Of a stretch of DNA of 64,000 bases, positions 1 to 8,922 are shown one piece after another; the first letter of the stretch is position 1, and each line of letters opens with the position of its first letter. The DNA lies in the NCBI RefSeq assembly GCF_021172065.1, contig NZ_CP087880.1:2022583-2086582 (forward strand), written 5' to 3'. Both the position numbers and the translations under genes were made by a program. This stretch comes from Pseudocitrobacter corydidari. Lineage in GTDB: Bacteria; Pseudomonadota; Gammaproteobacteria; Enterobacterales; Enterobacteriaceae. Below the pieces are notes generated by a model. The model was not told the origin of the DNA, made no database searches, and worked only from the letters and a program-made list of their open reading frames with translations.

Positions 1-874
1 AGATCCCTCCTGCCACCACCGTGCGTACCGCGGGGGGCTGTAATCCGGTGAGCCAGGCGTAAAGGAAACTGCAGACGAATGCCCCAACCAGCGGGAGCCG
101 CCAGTTAATATAACGACACGGCAGGAAAAACTGTATGGCGCGAATGAGTAGCCAACCCAGCGATGCGCCCAGCGCGATATGTAACCCGGAAATCGCCATC
201 AGATGCGACGTTCCGGTTTGCTGCATCAGCCGTTTTATCTCCGGATTAACGCTCAGACGCTCACCGAGCCCTAATGCCAGCAGCACATCGCGCCATCGGT
301 AGTCTGTTAGAGTAGCCCTTAACGATGCCAGAAACTGCGCTCGCAGGCTGCATGCTGCATCCAGCGGTGTCGCATCAATTAACCGCCCGGTAAGCGGCTG
401 ATGCTGTGACAGCGCGTAGCGTTGAGAATCAAACCCACCGTCGTTGAGCTGGCCGTGCACGGCACGCGCGCGGATGGTCATCGCCCAGCGCTGGCCTGCA
501 CAGGGCGGCTGCGGCAGGTAGTTGCCATACAGCGTAATGACCGGCGCCGGAAAAAGGCGCTGCCCGTTGATGCGGACAATTTTCCCCTGATGCGTGGTTT
601 GCCCGTCAGTCTGGCTAAGCACTATCTCGACGGTCTGATTTTTTCCGGGAATACGCAGCGCAGGCAGTTGCACCTGCCAGGCGGCCAGCATGCCCCAGCA
701 AAAAAGTAGCCCCACGATACACAGCATGCGTACACCCGGTTTCGGGAAAATCAACGCTAACAGGCTGAGAACAACAATTGCCGCCTGTATGGCAGGCAAA
801 GGCGGAAGCACAGGTAGCCAAAGCAAAGGCGTCACGCCCAGGAGCACGCAGCAGGCAAAAAGTGGTACACGCAT
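1..874 (-). CDS. comEC: ComEC/Rec2-family DNA uptake channel (YcaI), N-terminal part
   Basis: Inner-membrane protein of the ComEC/Rec2 family, which in competent bacteria carries single-stranded DNA across the inner membrane. Only about 291 N-terminal residues are present; the gene leaves the left edge of the window. The ATG at 874 has a strong Shine-Dalgarno (AAGGAGG) five bases upstream, which decides the start. The N-terminus is a run of hydrophobic segments, followed by a soluble part and then the family signature MAISGLHIAL at about residue 226. The protein resembles E. coli YcaI throughout the visible part. It follows ihfB on the same strand after a terminator. Natural transformation is not established for most enterics, so the function is inferred from the family. 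Confidence 0.88.
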   Translation of the reverse strand, partial: MRVPLFACCVLLGVTPLLWLPVLPPLPAIQAAIVVLSLLALIFPKPGVRMLCIVGLLFCWGMLAAWQVQLPALRIPGKNQTVEIVLSQTDGQTTHQGKIVRINGQRLFPAPVITLYGNYLPQPPCAGQRWAMTIRARAVHGQLNDGGFDSQRYALSQHQPLTGRLIDATPLDAACSLRAQFLASLRATLTDYRWRDVLLALGLGERLSVNPEIKRLMQQTGTSHLMAISGLHIALGASLGWLLIRAIQFFLPCRYINWRLPLVGAFVCSFLYAWLTGLQPPAVRTVVAGGI

Positions 875-1049
875 CAACACCTCCTTGTTGTGCTGAGTGT
901 CGCGCGTGCGCCACGCCTTGTCGTGGGGCAAAAGAAGAAGCGTCGAGGCGTCTTCCAGACAATTTTACAGTTGCAGCAAACGGGGAAACGTTATGCGAGG
1001 AGGATTCAGAAAACGGGGGAAGTGACGGTGATGTTGGAGCGCAAGAAAT

Positions 1050-1077
1050 GAAAAAAGCACCCGTAGGTGCTTTTTTC
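1050..1077 (-). terminator. Rho-independent terminator after ihfB
   Basis: The arms AAAAAAGCACC and GGTGCTTTTTT enclose a CGTA loop, and the hairpin runs into a U-tract when read on the minus strand. It separates ihfB from comEC. Confidence 0.85.
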
Positions 1078-1112
1078 GCAATCAAGTTAAACCGTTAACG
1101 GACGGCACAAAC

Positions 1113-1397
1113 TCAATCGTAAATATTGGCGCGATCGCGCAGTTCTTTACCCGGCTTAAAGTGCGGCACATATTTGCCTTCAAGTTCTACTTTATCGCCA
1201 GTCTTCGGGTTACGCCCGGTACGTGGTGCTCGATAGTGCAGGGAGAAGCTGCCGAAACCGCGGATTTCAATGCGCTCACCCTGTGCGAGGGTTGAGGCCA
1301 TATGCTCCAGCATCTCTTTTACCGCATCTTCCACTGCTTTTGCAGGGATGTGAGATTGCTGGCTGGCAAGTCTTTCAATCAATTCTGACTTGGTCAT
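1113..1397 (-). CDS. ihfB: Integration host factor beta subunit
   Basis: Beta subunit of IHF, the heterodimeric nucleoid protein that bends DNA sharply at specific sites and serves in transcription, replication, phage integration and CRISPR spacer acquisition. The 94-residue length is exact for the family. The DNA-binding arm is readable: [11 protein letters not shown] followed by GRNPKTGD (about residues 46-70), carrying the conserved proline that intercalates into DNA. It lies downstream of rpsA on the same strand, as in E. coli, where it is partly co-transcribed with rpsA and also has its own promoter. A purine-rich Shine-Dalgarno (GGAGGAATC) precedes the ATG. Confidence 0.98.
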   Translation of the reverse strand: MTKSELIERLASQQSHIPAKAVEDAVKEMLEHMASTLAQGERIEIRGFGSFSLHYRAPRTGRNPKTGDKVELEGKYVPHFKPGKELRDRANIYD

Positions 1398-1443
1398 GAT
1401 TCCTCCGGTTTCCTTTCAAGGAAAATTAGCTAACAGCTTAAAC

Positions 1444-1465
1444 AAGGGCGGCCGTAGCCGCCCTT
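1444..1465 (-). terminator. Hairpin between rpsA and ihfB
   Basis: AAGGGCGGC and GCCGCCCTT pair around a CGTA loop just after rpsA. The U-run after it on the minus strand is poor, so it may only attenuate, which fits partial read-through from rpsA into ihfB. Confidence 0.55.
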
Positions 1466-1550
1466 TGTGCTTGATTACAGAACGAAAACCGTAATCTGTC
1501 AAGTAATCTCATGATTCTTCGGCTGATAATCAGACCGAAGAGTAAGAGAA

Positions 1551-3224
1551 TTACTCGCCTTTAGCTGCTTTGAATGCTTCAGCCATTGCGTTGGAGAAGT
1601 TGCCGTCTTCCTGTTTGTTGTTAACAGTAGCGATTGCATCTTTCTCGTCAGCTTCGTCTTTAGCACGTACAGACAGGCTGATTGCACGGTTTTTGCGGTC
1701 AACACCGGTGAATTTAGCTTCAACGTCGTCGCCAACGCTCAGAACCAGAGTTGCATCTTCAACGCGGTCACGGGATGCTTCAGAAGCACGCAGGTAACCT
1801 TCAACGCCGTCAGCCAGTTCTACGGTTGCGCCTTTAGCGTCAACTGCAGTCACTTTACCGTTTACGATAGCGCCTTTCTTGTTCAGAGCAACCCAGTTGT
1901 TGAACGGATCTTCTGCGAGCTGTTTAACGCCCAGGGAGATACGTTCACGTTCTGCGTCAACCTGCAGTACAACTGCAGCGATTTCGTCGCCTTTTTTGTA
2001 TTCACGTACTGCTTCTTCGCCTGCAACGTTCCAGGAGATGTCAGACAGGTGAACCAAGCCATCGATGCCGCCGTCCAGGCCGATGAAGATACCGAAGTCA
2101 GTGATAGACTTGATTTTACCTTCAACACGGTCACCCTTGTTGTGGGTTTCCGCGAACTGCTGCCATGGGTTGTTTTTGCACTGTTTCAGGCCCAGGGAGA
2201 TACGACGACGTTCTTCGTCGATATCCAGAACCATAACTTCCACTACGTCGCCAACGTTAACAACTTTGGACGGGTGGATGTTTTTGTTGGTCCAATCCAT
2301 TTCGGAAACGTGAACCAGGCCTTCAACGCCTTCTTCGATTTCAACGAAGCAGCCGTAGTCGGTCAGGTTGGTTACGCGACCGGTCAGTTTGGTACCTTCC
2401 GGATAACGTTTAGCGATAGCTACCCACGGATCTTCGCCCAGCTGTTTCAGGCCCAGAGATACACGGGTACGTTCGCGGTCGAATTTCAGCACTTTAACAG
2501 TGATTTCGTCGCCAACATTTACGATTTCGCTCGGATGCTTAACGCGTTTCCATGCCATGTCGGTGATGTGCAGCAGGCCGTCAACGCCACCCAGATCAAC
2601 GAATGCACCGTAGTCAGTGAGGTTCTTAACGATACCTTTAACTTCCATGCCTTCTTGCAGGTTTTCCAGCAGCTGATCGCGTTCTGCGCTGTTTTCGGAT
2701 TCGATAACGGCACGACGGGAAACAACGACGTTGTTACGTTTCTGATCAAGCTTGATTACTTTGAACTCAAGCTCTTTGCCTTCCAGGTGCAGAGTATCGC
2801 GAACCGGACGAACGTCTACCAGAGAACCCGGCAGGAACGCACGAATACCGTTCAGCTCAACAGTGAAGCCACCTTTAACTTTGCCGTTGATAACACCGGT
2901 AACAGTTTCAGCTTCTTCGTATGCTTTTTCCAGCGTGATCCAGGCCTCGTGACGCTTAGCTTTCTCACGGGACAGCAGGGTTTCACCGAAGCCGTCTTCT
3001 ACTGCATCCAGAGCAACGTCAACTTCGTCACCAACCTGGATTTCCAGTTCGCCAGCTGCGTTTTTGAACTGTTCTGCCGGAATTGCAGACTCAGATTTCA
3101 GGCCCGCATCAACCAGAACGACGTCTTTGTCGATAGAGACAACAACGCCACGAACGATGGAACCCGGGCGGGTTTCGATTTCTTTTAAGGATTCTTCAAA
3201 GAGTTGAGCAAAAGATTCAGTCAT
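1551..3224 (-). CDS. rpsA: 30S ribosomal protein S1
   Basis: Largest protein of the small ribosomal subunit. It captures and unfolds mRNA for initiation and is essential in enterics. At 557 residues it matches the usual length. Six S1 (OB-fold) repeats are visible at roughly residues 21-87, 105-171, 192-260, 277-347, 364-434 and 451-520. The middle ones carry clear motifs such as [19 protein letters not shown] and [20 protein letters not shown]. The first two are divergent, as expected for the ribosome-binding domains. The ATG at 3224 follows a leader of about 115 bases after cmk. In E. coli this leader folds into hairpins through which S1 represses its own translation. Codon use is strongly biased, typical of a highly expressed gene. 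Confidence 0.99.
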   Translation of the reverse strand: MTESFAQLFEESLKEIETRPGSIVRGVVVSIDKDVVLVDAGLKSESAIPAEQFKNAAGELEIQVGDEVDVALDAVEDGFGETLLSREKAKRHEAWITLEKAYEEAETVTGVINGKVKGGFTVELNGIRAFLPGSLVDVRPVRDTLHLEGKELEFKVIKLDQKRNNVVVSRRAVIESENSAERDQLLENLQEGMEVKGIVKNLTDYGAFVDLGGVDGLLHITDMAWKRVKHPSEIVNVGDEITVKVLKFDRERTRVSLGLKQLGEDPWVAIAKRYPEGTKLTGRVTNLTDYGCFVEIEEGVEGLVHVSEMDWTNKNIHPSKVVNVGDVVEVMVLDIDEERRRISLGLKQCKNNPWQQFAETHNKGDRVEGKIKSITDFGIFIGLDGGIDGLVHLSDISWNVAGEEAVREYKKGDEIAAVVLQVDAERERISLGVKQLAEDPFNNWVALNKKGAIVNGKVTAVDAKGATVELADGVEGYLRASEASRDRVEDATLVLSVGDDVEAKFTGVDRKNRAISLSVRAKDEADEKDAIATVNNKQEDGNFSNAMAEAFKAAKGE

Positions 3225-3338
3225 GTTTAATCTTCAGGTTTCATATTTAACGTCCACCTGACTCCGTGTCGGATGGGGTTGTTTAACATACCCGCTGTCA
3301 CTCCATTGCAACGGGGGTACTGCAAATTCGGTCGCGTA

Positions 3339-4022
3339 TTAAGCGAGAGCCAACTTTTGGCGCGCGTATTGTAGCGCTTTTTCAATCACTTGCTCAATGC
3401 TTAAGGTGGTGGAATCCAACACTAAAGCATCAGCAGCCGGAACCAGCGGTGCCACGGCGCGGTTGCGATCGCGGTCGTCTCGTTCCTGTATCTCGGCCAA
3501 AAGGCGTTCAAAGTTAACACTAAAGCCCTTTTCCTGCAACTGTAGCATGCGGCGATTGGCACGCTCTTCCGATGAAGCGTCGAGGAAAATTTTTACTGGC
3601 GCATCAGGGAATACCACGGTGCCCATATCGCGGCCATCGGCGATTAAGCCCGGCGCTTCACGAAACGCGCGCTGACGGCGCAGAAGCGCTTCGCGAACGC
3701 GAGGAAAAGCTGCCACTTGTGAAGCGGCATTCGCCACTTCCTGGGTACGGATTTCACCGCTAACGTCTTCCCCTTCCAGAATCACTTCCAGGTTGCCTTC
3801 CGTCGAGACAAAACGCACATCCAGGTGAGCGGCCAGCGGAACCAGCGCATCTTCCGACGTCACATCAACGTGGTGATGCAGCGCGGCCAGCGCCAGAACA
3901 CGATAGATGGCTCCCGAGTCCAATAAATGCCACTGTAAAGCCTCAGCCATCGCTTTACACAGGGTGCCTTTACCCGCACCGCTTGGTCCATCAATTGTGA
4001 TTACCGGGGCAACTGCCGTCAT
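3339..4022 (-). CDS. cmk: Cytidylate kinase
   Basis: Phosphorylates CMP and dCMP to the diphosphates using ATP, a pyrimidine salvage and recycling step. The protein is 227 residues, the E. coli length. The Walker A loop GPSGAGKGT is at about residues 12-20 and the nucleotide-binding [13 protein letters not shown] segment is near the middle. The long insert typical of bacterial CMP kinases is present. I placed the start at the ATG at 4022 because AAGGAGAT lies at the right distance upstream. A GTG 18 bases earlier is in frame but would put the Shine-Dalgarno inside the gene. It lies upstream of rpsA on the same strand, the standard arrangement. Confidence 0.97.
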   Translation of the reverse strand: MTAVAPVITIDGPSGAGKGTLCKAMAEALQWHLLDSGAIYRVLALAALHHHVDVTSEDALVPLAAHLDVRFVSTEGNLEVILEGEDVSGEIRTQEVANAASQVAAFPRVREALLRRQRAFREAPGLIADGRDMGTVVFPDAPVKIFLDASSEERANRRMLQLQEKGFSVNFERLLAEIQERDDRDRNRAVAPLVPAADALVLDSTTLSIEQVIEKALQYARQKLALA

Positions 4023-4196
4023 CTTTATCTCCTTCAACACAAGGCGTATAGAACCTAAACGCGCGCATTATACGCATGTCTACGCCTGACAGTTACCTTT
4101 GTCTGCGAATTACGGAATTAACGCCAAAAATGGTAGGAATAGTGAACACTAATTATAGCGGGCTGGCACAGGGCCAGCCCGAAAGATGACAATGTT

Positions 4197-4964
4197 TTAC
4201 TTTTTGTCAGAAGCGATACGTTCGCGGATATGCTGCGCACGTTCGGTTGAAGGCGGGTGGGAATCAAACATTGATTTGGTGTGCCCGGAGTCCAGGCTTG
4301 CCAGTTTGTCGAAGCTGCCGACCAGACCCTGGGTGCTGATACCGCGTTTTTTCAGCAGATCGTAAGAGAAGTCATCGGCTTCAGACTCTTTATCACGTGA
4401 GTATTTCGCATTGATGGCACCTTCCGCGATATCGCCAAGCTGAGAACGAGAAAGTTGTGCTGCCACGCCGCTGGTTGCGGAGATGGCATCTCGCGCGGCA
4501 ACGACCGCATAAGAAGCTTTCATTTCAGCCAGTGAGTGACCAAGCGCGACGTGACCCAGTTCATGACCGAGAACACCTTCAATTTCGTTGTCGTTCATCA
4601 TGTCCATCAGGCCGCTATAAACGCGTACACAGCCGTTAGCCATCGCCCAGGCGTTCACGTCGCTGGTCATGTAAACCTTATAGTTAACCGGTGTGCCGTT
4701 GATGTTATTGCCCAGCGCTTTGGCGATTTTCGCCAGGCGTTTGCTGTATTTGCTGGATGAGCCAGCTATTTGATTCTGGCTGTCCAGTTCCTGACAGCCC
4801 TGGTTAGCAATGGCTTTGGCATCTGCGTCATTCAGGGTTGCCGCTTTGTAAGCTGACATTCCTGAACTGATCGCCATGTTGGTGTCGATGCCGTGAGTAT
4901 TTTGGCAGCCGCTGAGTAGCGTAGCGGAAACAGCCAGCGCCAGCAGAAGTTTAGCATTCTTCAT
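4197..4964 (-). CDS. ycaL: M48-family metalloprotease lipoprotein YcaL
   Basis: Putative periplasmic zinc metalloprotease anchored in the outer membrane as a lipoprotein. It is related to BepA and LoiP, and in E. coli YcaL has been linked to degradation of LptD intermediates. An N-terminal signal ends in a lipobox with the sequence LLSGC near residue 19. The zinc site HELGH is followed by VALGH, and downstream ESEAD supplies the third ligand, so the catalytic residues are intact. I chose the ATG at 4964 (MKNAKLLLAL) by homology. An in-frame ATG nine bases earlier is possible. It is on the same strand as cmk, with its own upstream spacing of about 140 bases from the aroA terminator. Confidence 0.92.
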   Translation of the reverse strand: MKNAKLLLALAVSATLLSGCQNTHGIDTNMAISSGMSAYKAATLNDADAKAIANQGCQELDSQNQIAGSSSKYSKRLAKIAKALGNNINGTPVNYKVYMTSDVNAWAMANGCVRVYSGLMDMMNDNEIEGVLGHELGHVALGHSLAEMKASYAVVAARDAISATSGVAAQLSRSQLGDIAEGAINAKYSRDKESEADDFSYDLLKKRGISTQGLVGSFDKLASLDSGHTKSMFDSHPPSTERAQHIRERIASDKK

Positions 4965-5060
4965 GTGAATCATCCGTTGATTATATATAAATTATCTAAA
5001 TATCAATAAGTTAACAAAGCAATCAAGATTATCACCATGAGCAGGGCGCAGAAAGTCCGA

Positions 5061-5088
5061 AAAAAAACGCCGACACAAGGTCGGCGTT
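5061..5088 (-). terminator. Terminator of the serC-aroA operon
   Basis: AACGCCGAC and GTCGGCGTT pair around ACAAG, followed on the minus strand by a run of seven U. Confidence 0.88.
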
Positions 5089-5106
5089 GTTGGATTACGA
5101 TTTAAA

Positions 5107-6390
5107 TTAAGCCAGCGTGCTAATACGCGCCAGCTGTTCGAAGTAGTCCGGGAAGGTTTTCGCCGTACATTTCGGGTCAAGGATGGTTACCGGTGTATCC
5201 GACAGCGCCACCAGCGAGAAGCACATCGCCATGCGGTGATCGTTGTAGGTGCCAATTTCGGCAAACTGCAATTTTGTCGGCGGAGTGACGCGAATGTAAT
5301 CTTCGCCCTCTTCCACTTCCGCGCCTACTTTGCGCAGCTCTGTCGCCATCGCAAACAGACGGTCGGTCTCTTTTACGCGCCAGTTATAGATGTTACGCAG
5401 CGTAGTGGTGCCTTTGGCAAATAACGCTGCCGTGGCAATCGTCATCGCCGCATCGGGAATATGGTTCATGTCCATATCAATGGCATTCAGTTCACCACGG
5501 GTACAGGCGATGTAGTCATCACCCCAGGTGATAGTTGCGCCCATTTTCTCCAGCACATCGGCGAAGCGGATATCGCCCTGCACGCTGTTACGCCCAATAC
5601 CGGTCACTTTTACTGTCCCGCCACGGATTGCGCCCGCCGCCAGGAAATAGGACGCAGACGAGGCATCGCCTTCCACCAGATACTGACCCGGAGAGTGATA
5701 CTGCTGGCCGCCGCGTACGACAAAGCGTTGATAATGTTGGTTTTCCACCTCAACACCAAACGTTTTCATCAGGTGCAGGGTGATGTCGATATACGGTTTA
5801 GAAACCAGATCGCCTTTGATGGTGATGGTGGTGTCATTCGGCGCCAGCGGCGCGGTCATCAGTAGCGCCGTCAGGAACTGGCTGGAAACGGTACCGTCAA
5901 CCTCAACGTTTCCGCCGCTAAAGCCACCCTGCAAACGCAGCGGAGGATAATTTTCCTGCTCGAGATACGTGATTTGCGCCCCGCCCTGACGCAGCGCGTC
6001 AACCAGGTGACCAATTGGGCGCTCTTTCATGCGCGGTTCGCCAGTCAGGACGATATCGTTGTGGCCCAGGCAGAGCGCCGCCGCCAGAGGACGCATCGCC
6101 GTGCCCGCGTTCCCGAGGAACAATTCCAGTGATTCATTGGCCTGCAACGGACCTGCGTTACCCGTGACTTCACAACGGGTGCGATCGGCAGACAAGGTGT
6201 AATGAATTCCCAGCGCACTCAGCGCATTCAGCATGTGGCGAACATCGTCACTGTCCAGCAGGTTAGTCAGGACAGTGGTGCCGCGTGCTAAAGCTGCCAG
6301 CAGCAAGGCGCGGTTAGAGACACTTTTTGAACCAGGCAGGTTAATGGTGCCATCAACACGCGCAATGGGTTGTAACGTCAGGGATTCCAT
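5107..6390 (-). CDS. aroA: EPSP synthase (3-phosphoshikimate 1-carboxyvinyltransferase)
   Basis: Sixth step of the shikimate pathway: transfers enolpyruvate from PEP to shikimate-3-phosphate. The protein is 427 residues, the E. coli length. The substrate loop LPGSKS lies at about residues 18-23. The NAGTAMRP motif is that of class I enzymes, which are normally inhibited by glyphosate, with no obvious substitution. GEPRMKERP and DHRMAM, the latter near the C-terminus, are intact. The ATG at 6390 starts MESLTLQPI and matches the family start; a TTG nine bases upstream is in frame but unlikely. It is downstream of serC with about 68 bases between them that hold a strong hairpin, so part of the transcription may stop before aroA. 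Confidence 0.98.
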   Translation of the reverse strand: MESLTLQPIARVDGTINLPGSKSVSNRALLLAALARGTTVLTNLLDSDDVRHMLNALSALGIHYTLSADRTRCEVTGNAGPLQANESLELFLGNAGTAMRPLAAALCLGHNDIVLTGEPRMKERPIGHLVDALRQGGAQITYLEQENYPPLRLQGGFSGGNVEVDGTVSSQFLTALLMTAPLAPNDTTITIKGDLVSKPYIDITLHLMKTFGVEVENQHYQRFVVRGGQQYHSPGQYLVEGDASSASYFLAAGAIRGGTVKVTGIGRNSVQGDIRFADVLEKMGATITWGDDYIACTRGELNAIDMDMNHIPDAAMTIATAALFAKGTTTLRNIYNWRVKETDRLFAMATELRKVGAEVEEGEDYIRVTPPTKLQFAEIGTYNDHRMAMCFSLVALSDTPVTILDPKCTAKTFPDYFEQLARISTLA

Positions 6391-6416
6391 GAAACTCAAC
6401 TCTCAAAATCGACAAT

Positions 6417-6443
6417 AAAAACCCCCGCAGAATACTGCGGGGG
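6417..6443 (-). terminator. Intra-operon hairpin between serC and aroA
   Basis: The nine-pair stem CCCCCGCAG/CTGCGGGGG is followed on the minus strand by GUUUUU. It looks like a full Rho-independent terminator lying within a known operon, so it probably reduces aroA relative to serC. Confidence 0.8.
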
Positions 6444-6458
6444 ATGAAAACGTAAAAA

Positions 6459-7547
6459 TTAACCGTGGCGACGTTCGAAGTCCTGCATGAAATCGGTCAA
6501 TGCCTGAACGCCCGCCAGCGGCATCGCGTTATAGATTGACGCACGCATCCCGCCAACGACACGGTGGCCTTTCAGCGAATGCAGGCCCGCCGCGAAGGAC
6601 TCTTCCAGGAAGACTTTATCCAGTGCGCTGTCCGCCAACTGGAACGGAATGTTCATGCGAGAACGGTTAGACGCCGCCACATCGTTACGATAGAAATCGC
6701 TGTTGTCGATAACGCCATACAGCAATTCAGCTTTCTGCTGGTTGATGCGTTCCATTGCCGCCACGCCGCCCTGCTCTTTCAGCCATTTGAAGACCAGGCC
6801 CGCCAGATACCAGGCGAAAGTCGGCGGGGTGTTGAACATGGAATCATTCTCGTTCAGTACGGAGTAATCCAGAATGGACGGGCAGGCAATATTAGCTTTG
6901 CCGAGCAGATCTTCACGCACAATCACCAGCGTCAAGCCTGCCGGGCCGATGTTTTTCTGCGCACCTGCGTAAATCACGCCAAAGCGGCTGACGTCAATCG
7001 GGCGGGAAAGAATGGTCGAGGAAAAGTCGGCGGCAACGACCACATCTTTACCGAAATTCGGGGTTTCATCGATAGCGATGCCATCAATCGTTTCATTTGG
7101 GCAATAGTGCAGGTACGCAGCATTGTCAGAAAGCTGCCATTCGCTCATCGGCGTCACGGCGCGCTTGCCGTCAACGGTGATTTTGGCGTCAATCACGTTC
7201 GGCGTGCAGTATTTCTTCGCTTCTTTTACTGCGCTGGCGGCCCAGTAACCGGCGTCAACGTAGTCTGCGGTAGTTTTATCACCCAAAATGTTCAGCGGAA
7301 CGCCAGCGAACTGGCCGCGACCACCGCCATGGCAGAACAACACTTTATAGTTGGAAGGGATATTGAGCAGGTCACGAAAATCCTTTTCTGCTTCTTCCGC
7401 CACGTGGATAAACTCTTTCCCACGGTGGCTAACTTCCATTACTGATGTACCCAATCCGTTCCAGTCGCGTAATTCGTTTTGCGCCTGTTTAAGGACATCT
7501 GCCGGTAGCATTGCCGGACCCGAACTGAAATTAAAGACCTGAGCCAT
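6459..7547 (-). CDS. serC: Phosphoserine aminotransferase
   Basis: PLP enzyme that makes O-phosphoserine from 3-phosphohydroxypyruvate with glutamate. It also acts on the 4-carbon analogue in pyridoxal phosphate synthesis. The 362-residue length is exact. The PLP lysine is in [13 protein letters not shown] (about residue 198). The phosphate-binding region HGGGRGQF (about residue 75) and the C-terminal [11 protein letters not shown] are present. The ATG at 7547 begins [14 protein letters not shown], the conserved start. It pairs with aroA in one transcript, linking serine, pyridoxine and aromatic amino acid synthesis through chorismate-derived needs. Confidence 0.98.
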   Translation of the reverse strand: MAQVFNFSSGPAMLPADVLKQAQNELRDWNGLGTSVMEVSHRGKEFIHVAEEAEKDFRDLLNIPSNYKVLFCHGGGRGQFAGVPLNILGDKTTADYVDAGYWAASAVKEAKKYCTPNVIDAKITVDGKRAVTPMSEWQLSDNAAYLHYCPNETIDGIAIDETPNFGKDVVVAADFSSTILSRPIDVSRFGVIYAGAQKNIGPAGLTLVIVREDLLGKANIACPSILDYSVLNENDSMFNTPPTFAWYLAGLVFKWLKEQGGVAAMERINQQKAELLYGVIDNSDFYRNDVAASNRSRMNIPFQLADSALDKVFLEESFAAGLHSLKGHRVVGGMRASIYNAMPLAGVQALTDFMQDFERRHG

Positions 7548-7736
7548 TTCCCCTCACCACGTTGCAATGTTGTCTACCCGCGCGCGTTTGCACGGATATA
7601 AGTTATTCCTGTGGATATCGGTTTTATCATTCAGTGACACGCACCGCAATGGATAATACTGGACGGTCAGAAAACGTGGCATAAGTCACACAACAGAATC
7701 TTCCATATTGACGAGTGAAAATGGAGAAATCCGCTA

Positions 7737-8429
7737 TCAGGTGACGCGTTTTGCGGTGCTGGCCTTCGACCATTCTGGATTTGTGCAGCGGGGACATAAT
7801 TGATGTTCCCGGGCATTAAAGTGAAAAATCGCGCTGCACCGAACGCAGGCATAGTCCGCCGCCTCGGGAACCGTGGTAAAGCGCGAGACACAGCTCGACG
7901 GTAAAATCACCAAACCGGCCTTTACGTCATCATCGGGATAGTAATAAATGCTGATTTGCCCGTTCGTCTCCATAATGGCCAACCGCACCTGCCCGAGTTG
8001 CTCGACGCCGCCCAGCCGCAGTTCCATAAAAAACTCAAACTCGGTCATGTTCTCAGACTGCAAACGTTCCCACGCCAGCTCGCCCTCTTCCACCACAATG
8101 ACCGGTTTCCCCTCCAGCAAATCTTCCAGTTTTTCGCTACGCGACATCAGCCACATCACCAGCCGATAAAGGGCAGCCAGAGTGATAAACACCACCAGCA
8201 CCGGCAGCATAGGCACATCGTCATAAAATGCCACATCGCCTGCGGCGGAGCCTAGCGTCAGGATGATGAGCACTTCAAACAGCGACATCTGCCGCACGCC
8301 ACGCCGGCCGGTGATTTTCAGGAACAGGAAAACGAGTATGAAAGTGTAGAGCGAACGCAGCGCCACTTCGCCGAGGAAGTCCAGCGGGACTTTATCCAGC
8401 GCCATACGGTGTAGGTCGAACGATTTCAT
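7737..8429 (-). CDS. ycaP: DUF421 inner-membrane protein YcaP
   Basis: Membrane protein of the DUF421 (YetF-like) family, function not established. Three hydrophobic helices occupy about residues 25-105. An alpha/beta soluble domain follows, with the family signature around GKPVIVVEEGEL. The C-terminal tail carries CVRC and CPRC pairs spaced like a zinc ribbon (about residues 194-216), which is worth noting because the core family does not need it. At 230 residues it matches E. coli YcaP. The gene begins 66 bases downstream of the last unit of the orphan CRISPR array and on the same strand, so array transcripts could enter it. Confidence 0.9.
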   Translation of the reverse strand: MKSFDLHRMALDKVPLDFLGEVALRSLYTFILVFLFLKITGRRGVRQMSLFEVLIILTLGSAAGDVAFYDDVPMLPVLVVFITLAALYRLVMWLMSRSEKLEDLLEGKPVIVVEEGELAWERLQSENMTEFEFFMELRLGGVEQLGQVRLAIMETNGQISIYYYPDDDVKAGLVILPSSCVSRFTTVPEAADYACVRCSAIFHFNAREHQLCPRCTNPEWSKASTAKRVT

Positions 8430-8494
8430 TTTATTACCTGAATGGGGAGTTGCGATAAGAATAGACCAGGCGGGGAGAGTCTGCGGGGAAAGGG

Positions 8495-8642
8495 GTTGTC
8501 AGCTGTTTTTGCAGCAGTGAGCAATGTCGATACAGTGCAGGAAGACCATGACTGTCTCTAAGCTGCCTGTACGGCAGTGAACCGATCAAGACCGTTATAA
8601 CAGCGAATCCGAAATTTCTAAGCTGCCTGTACGGCAGTGAAC
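8495..8642 (-). CRISPR. Orphan type I-F CRISPR mini-array: three repeats, two 32-bp spacers, no cas genes
   Basis: Repeat units lie at 8615-8642, 8555-8582 and 8495-8522. The first is a perfect copy of the 28-bp repeat known from type I-F (Ypest) systems, whose hairpin core is CTGCCGTACAGGCAG when read on the minus strand. The second differs from it at one base. The third keeps 19 of 28 bases, including AGCTG and CAGTGA, and can still form a short stem. The spacers, 8583-8614 and 8523-8554, are each exactly 32 bp, the normal I-F length, so the period is 60 bp. Decay increases towards lower coordinates, which puts the leader end on the right (ycaO side) and the crRNA strand as minus. No cas gene is in the window. 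What I see is the repeat pattern; the type assignment rests on recognising the repeat. Confidence 0.9.
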
Positions 8643-8922
8643 TGAACCCTTTCCATTCTATCGAACTGTTTTCTTAGATAAAAACACTAATACCGCCCAT
8701 TGCACCCTATTTTTCTCCCCCCATAATCCCTGACGAAAAATCAATAACTTACGATCACCCACAAAAAAAGGGTTCCGCTGCATACTACGCATCCTCGCTT
8801 GCCGTCCTCCCTTTCTGAAGTCACCCCCTTTCCTAATTCAACCATCAAATCAATGAATATGGCGTCATTCATCCAAACCCCGTATGATTGCGCGCTTTCC
8901 GTACGATAAAAATGAGACCGTC
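8643..8922. other. Gap between the CRISPR array and ycaO; possible CRISPR leader and ycaO 5' region
   Basis: AT-rich non-coding stretch. Read on the minus strand towards the array it contains TAGAAT about 10-20 bases before the first repeat, a possible -10 element, with only a weak -35. No ORF with a plausible ribosome binding site is visible apart from the extra in-frame ATG upstream of ycaO. I cannot assign a ycaO promoter with confidence. Confidence 0.35.

Noticed and set aside
8435..8462. A possible fourth CRISPR repeat one more 60-bp step towards ycaP
   Set aside because: Only 11 of 28 bases agree with the repeat and none of the core motifs are kept, which is close to chance.
8884..8922. 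Extended N-terminus for YcaO from an upstream ATG
   Set aside because: The 13 extra residues are absent from relatives and no ribosome site precedes that ATG.
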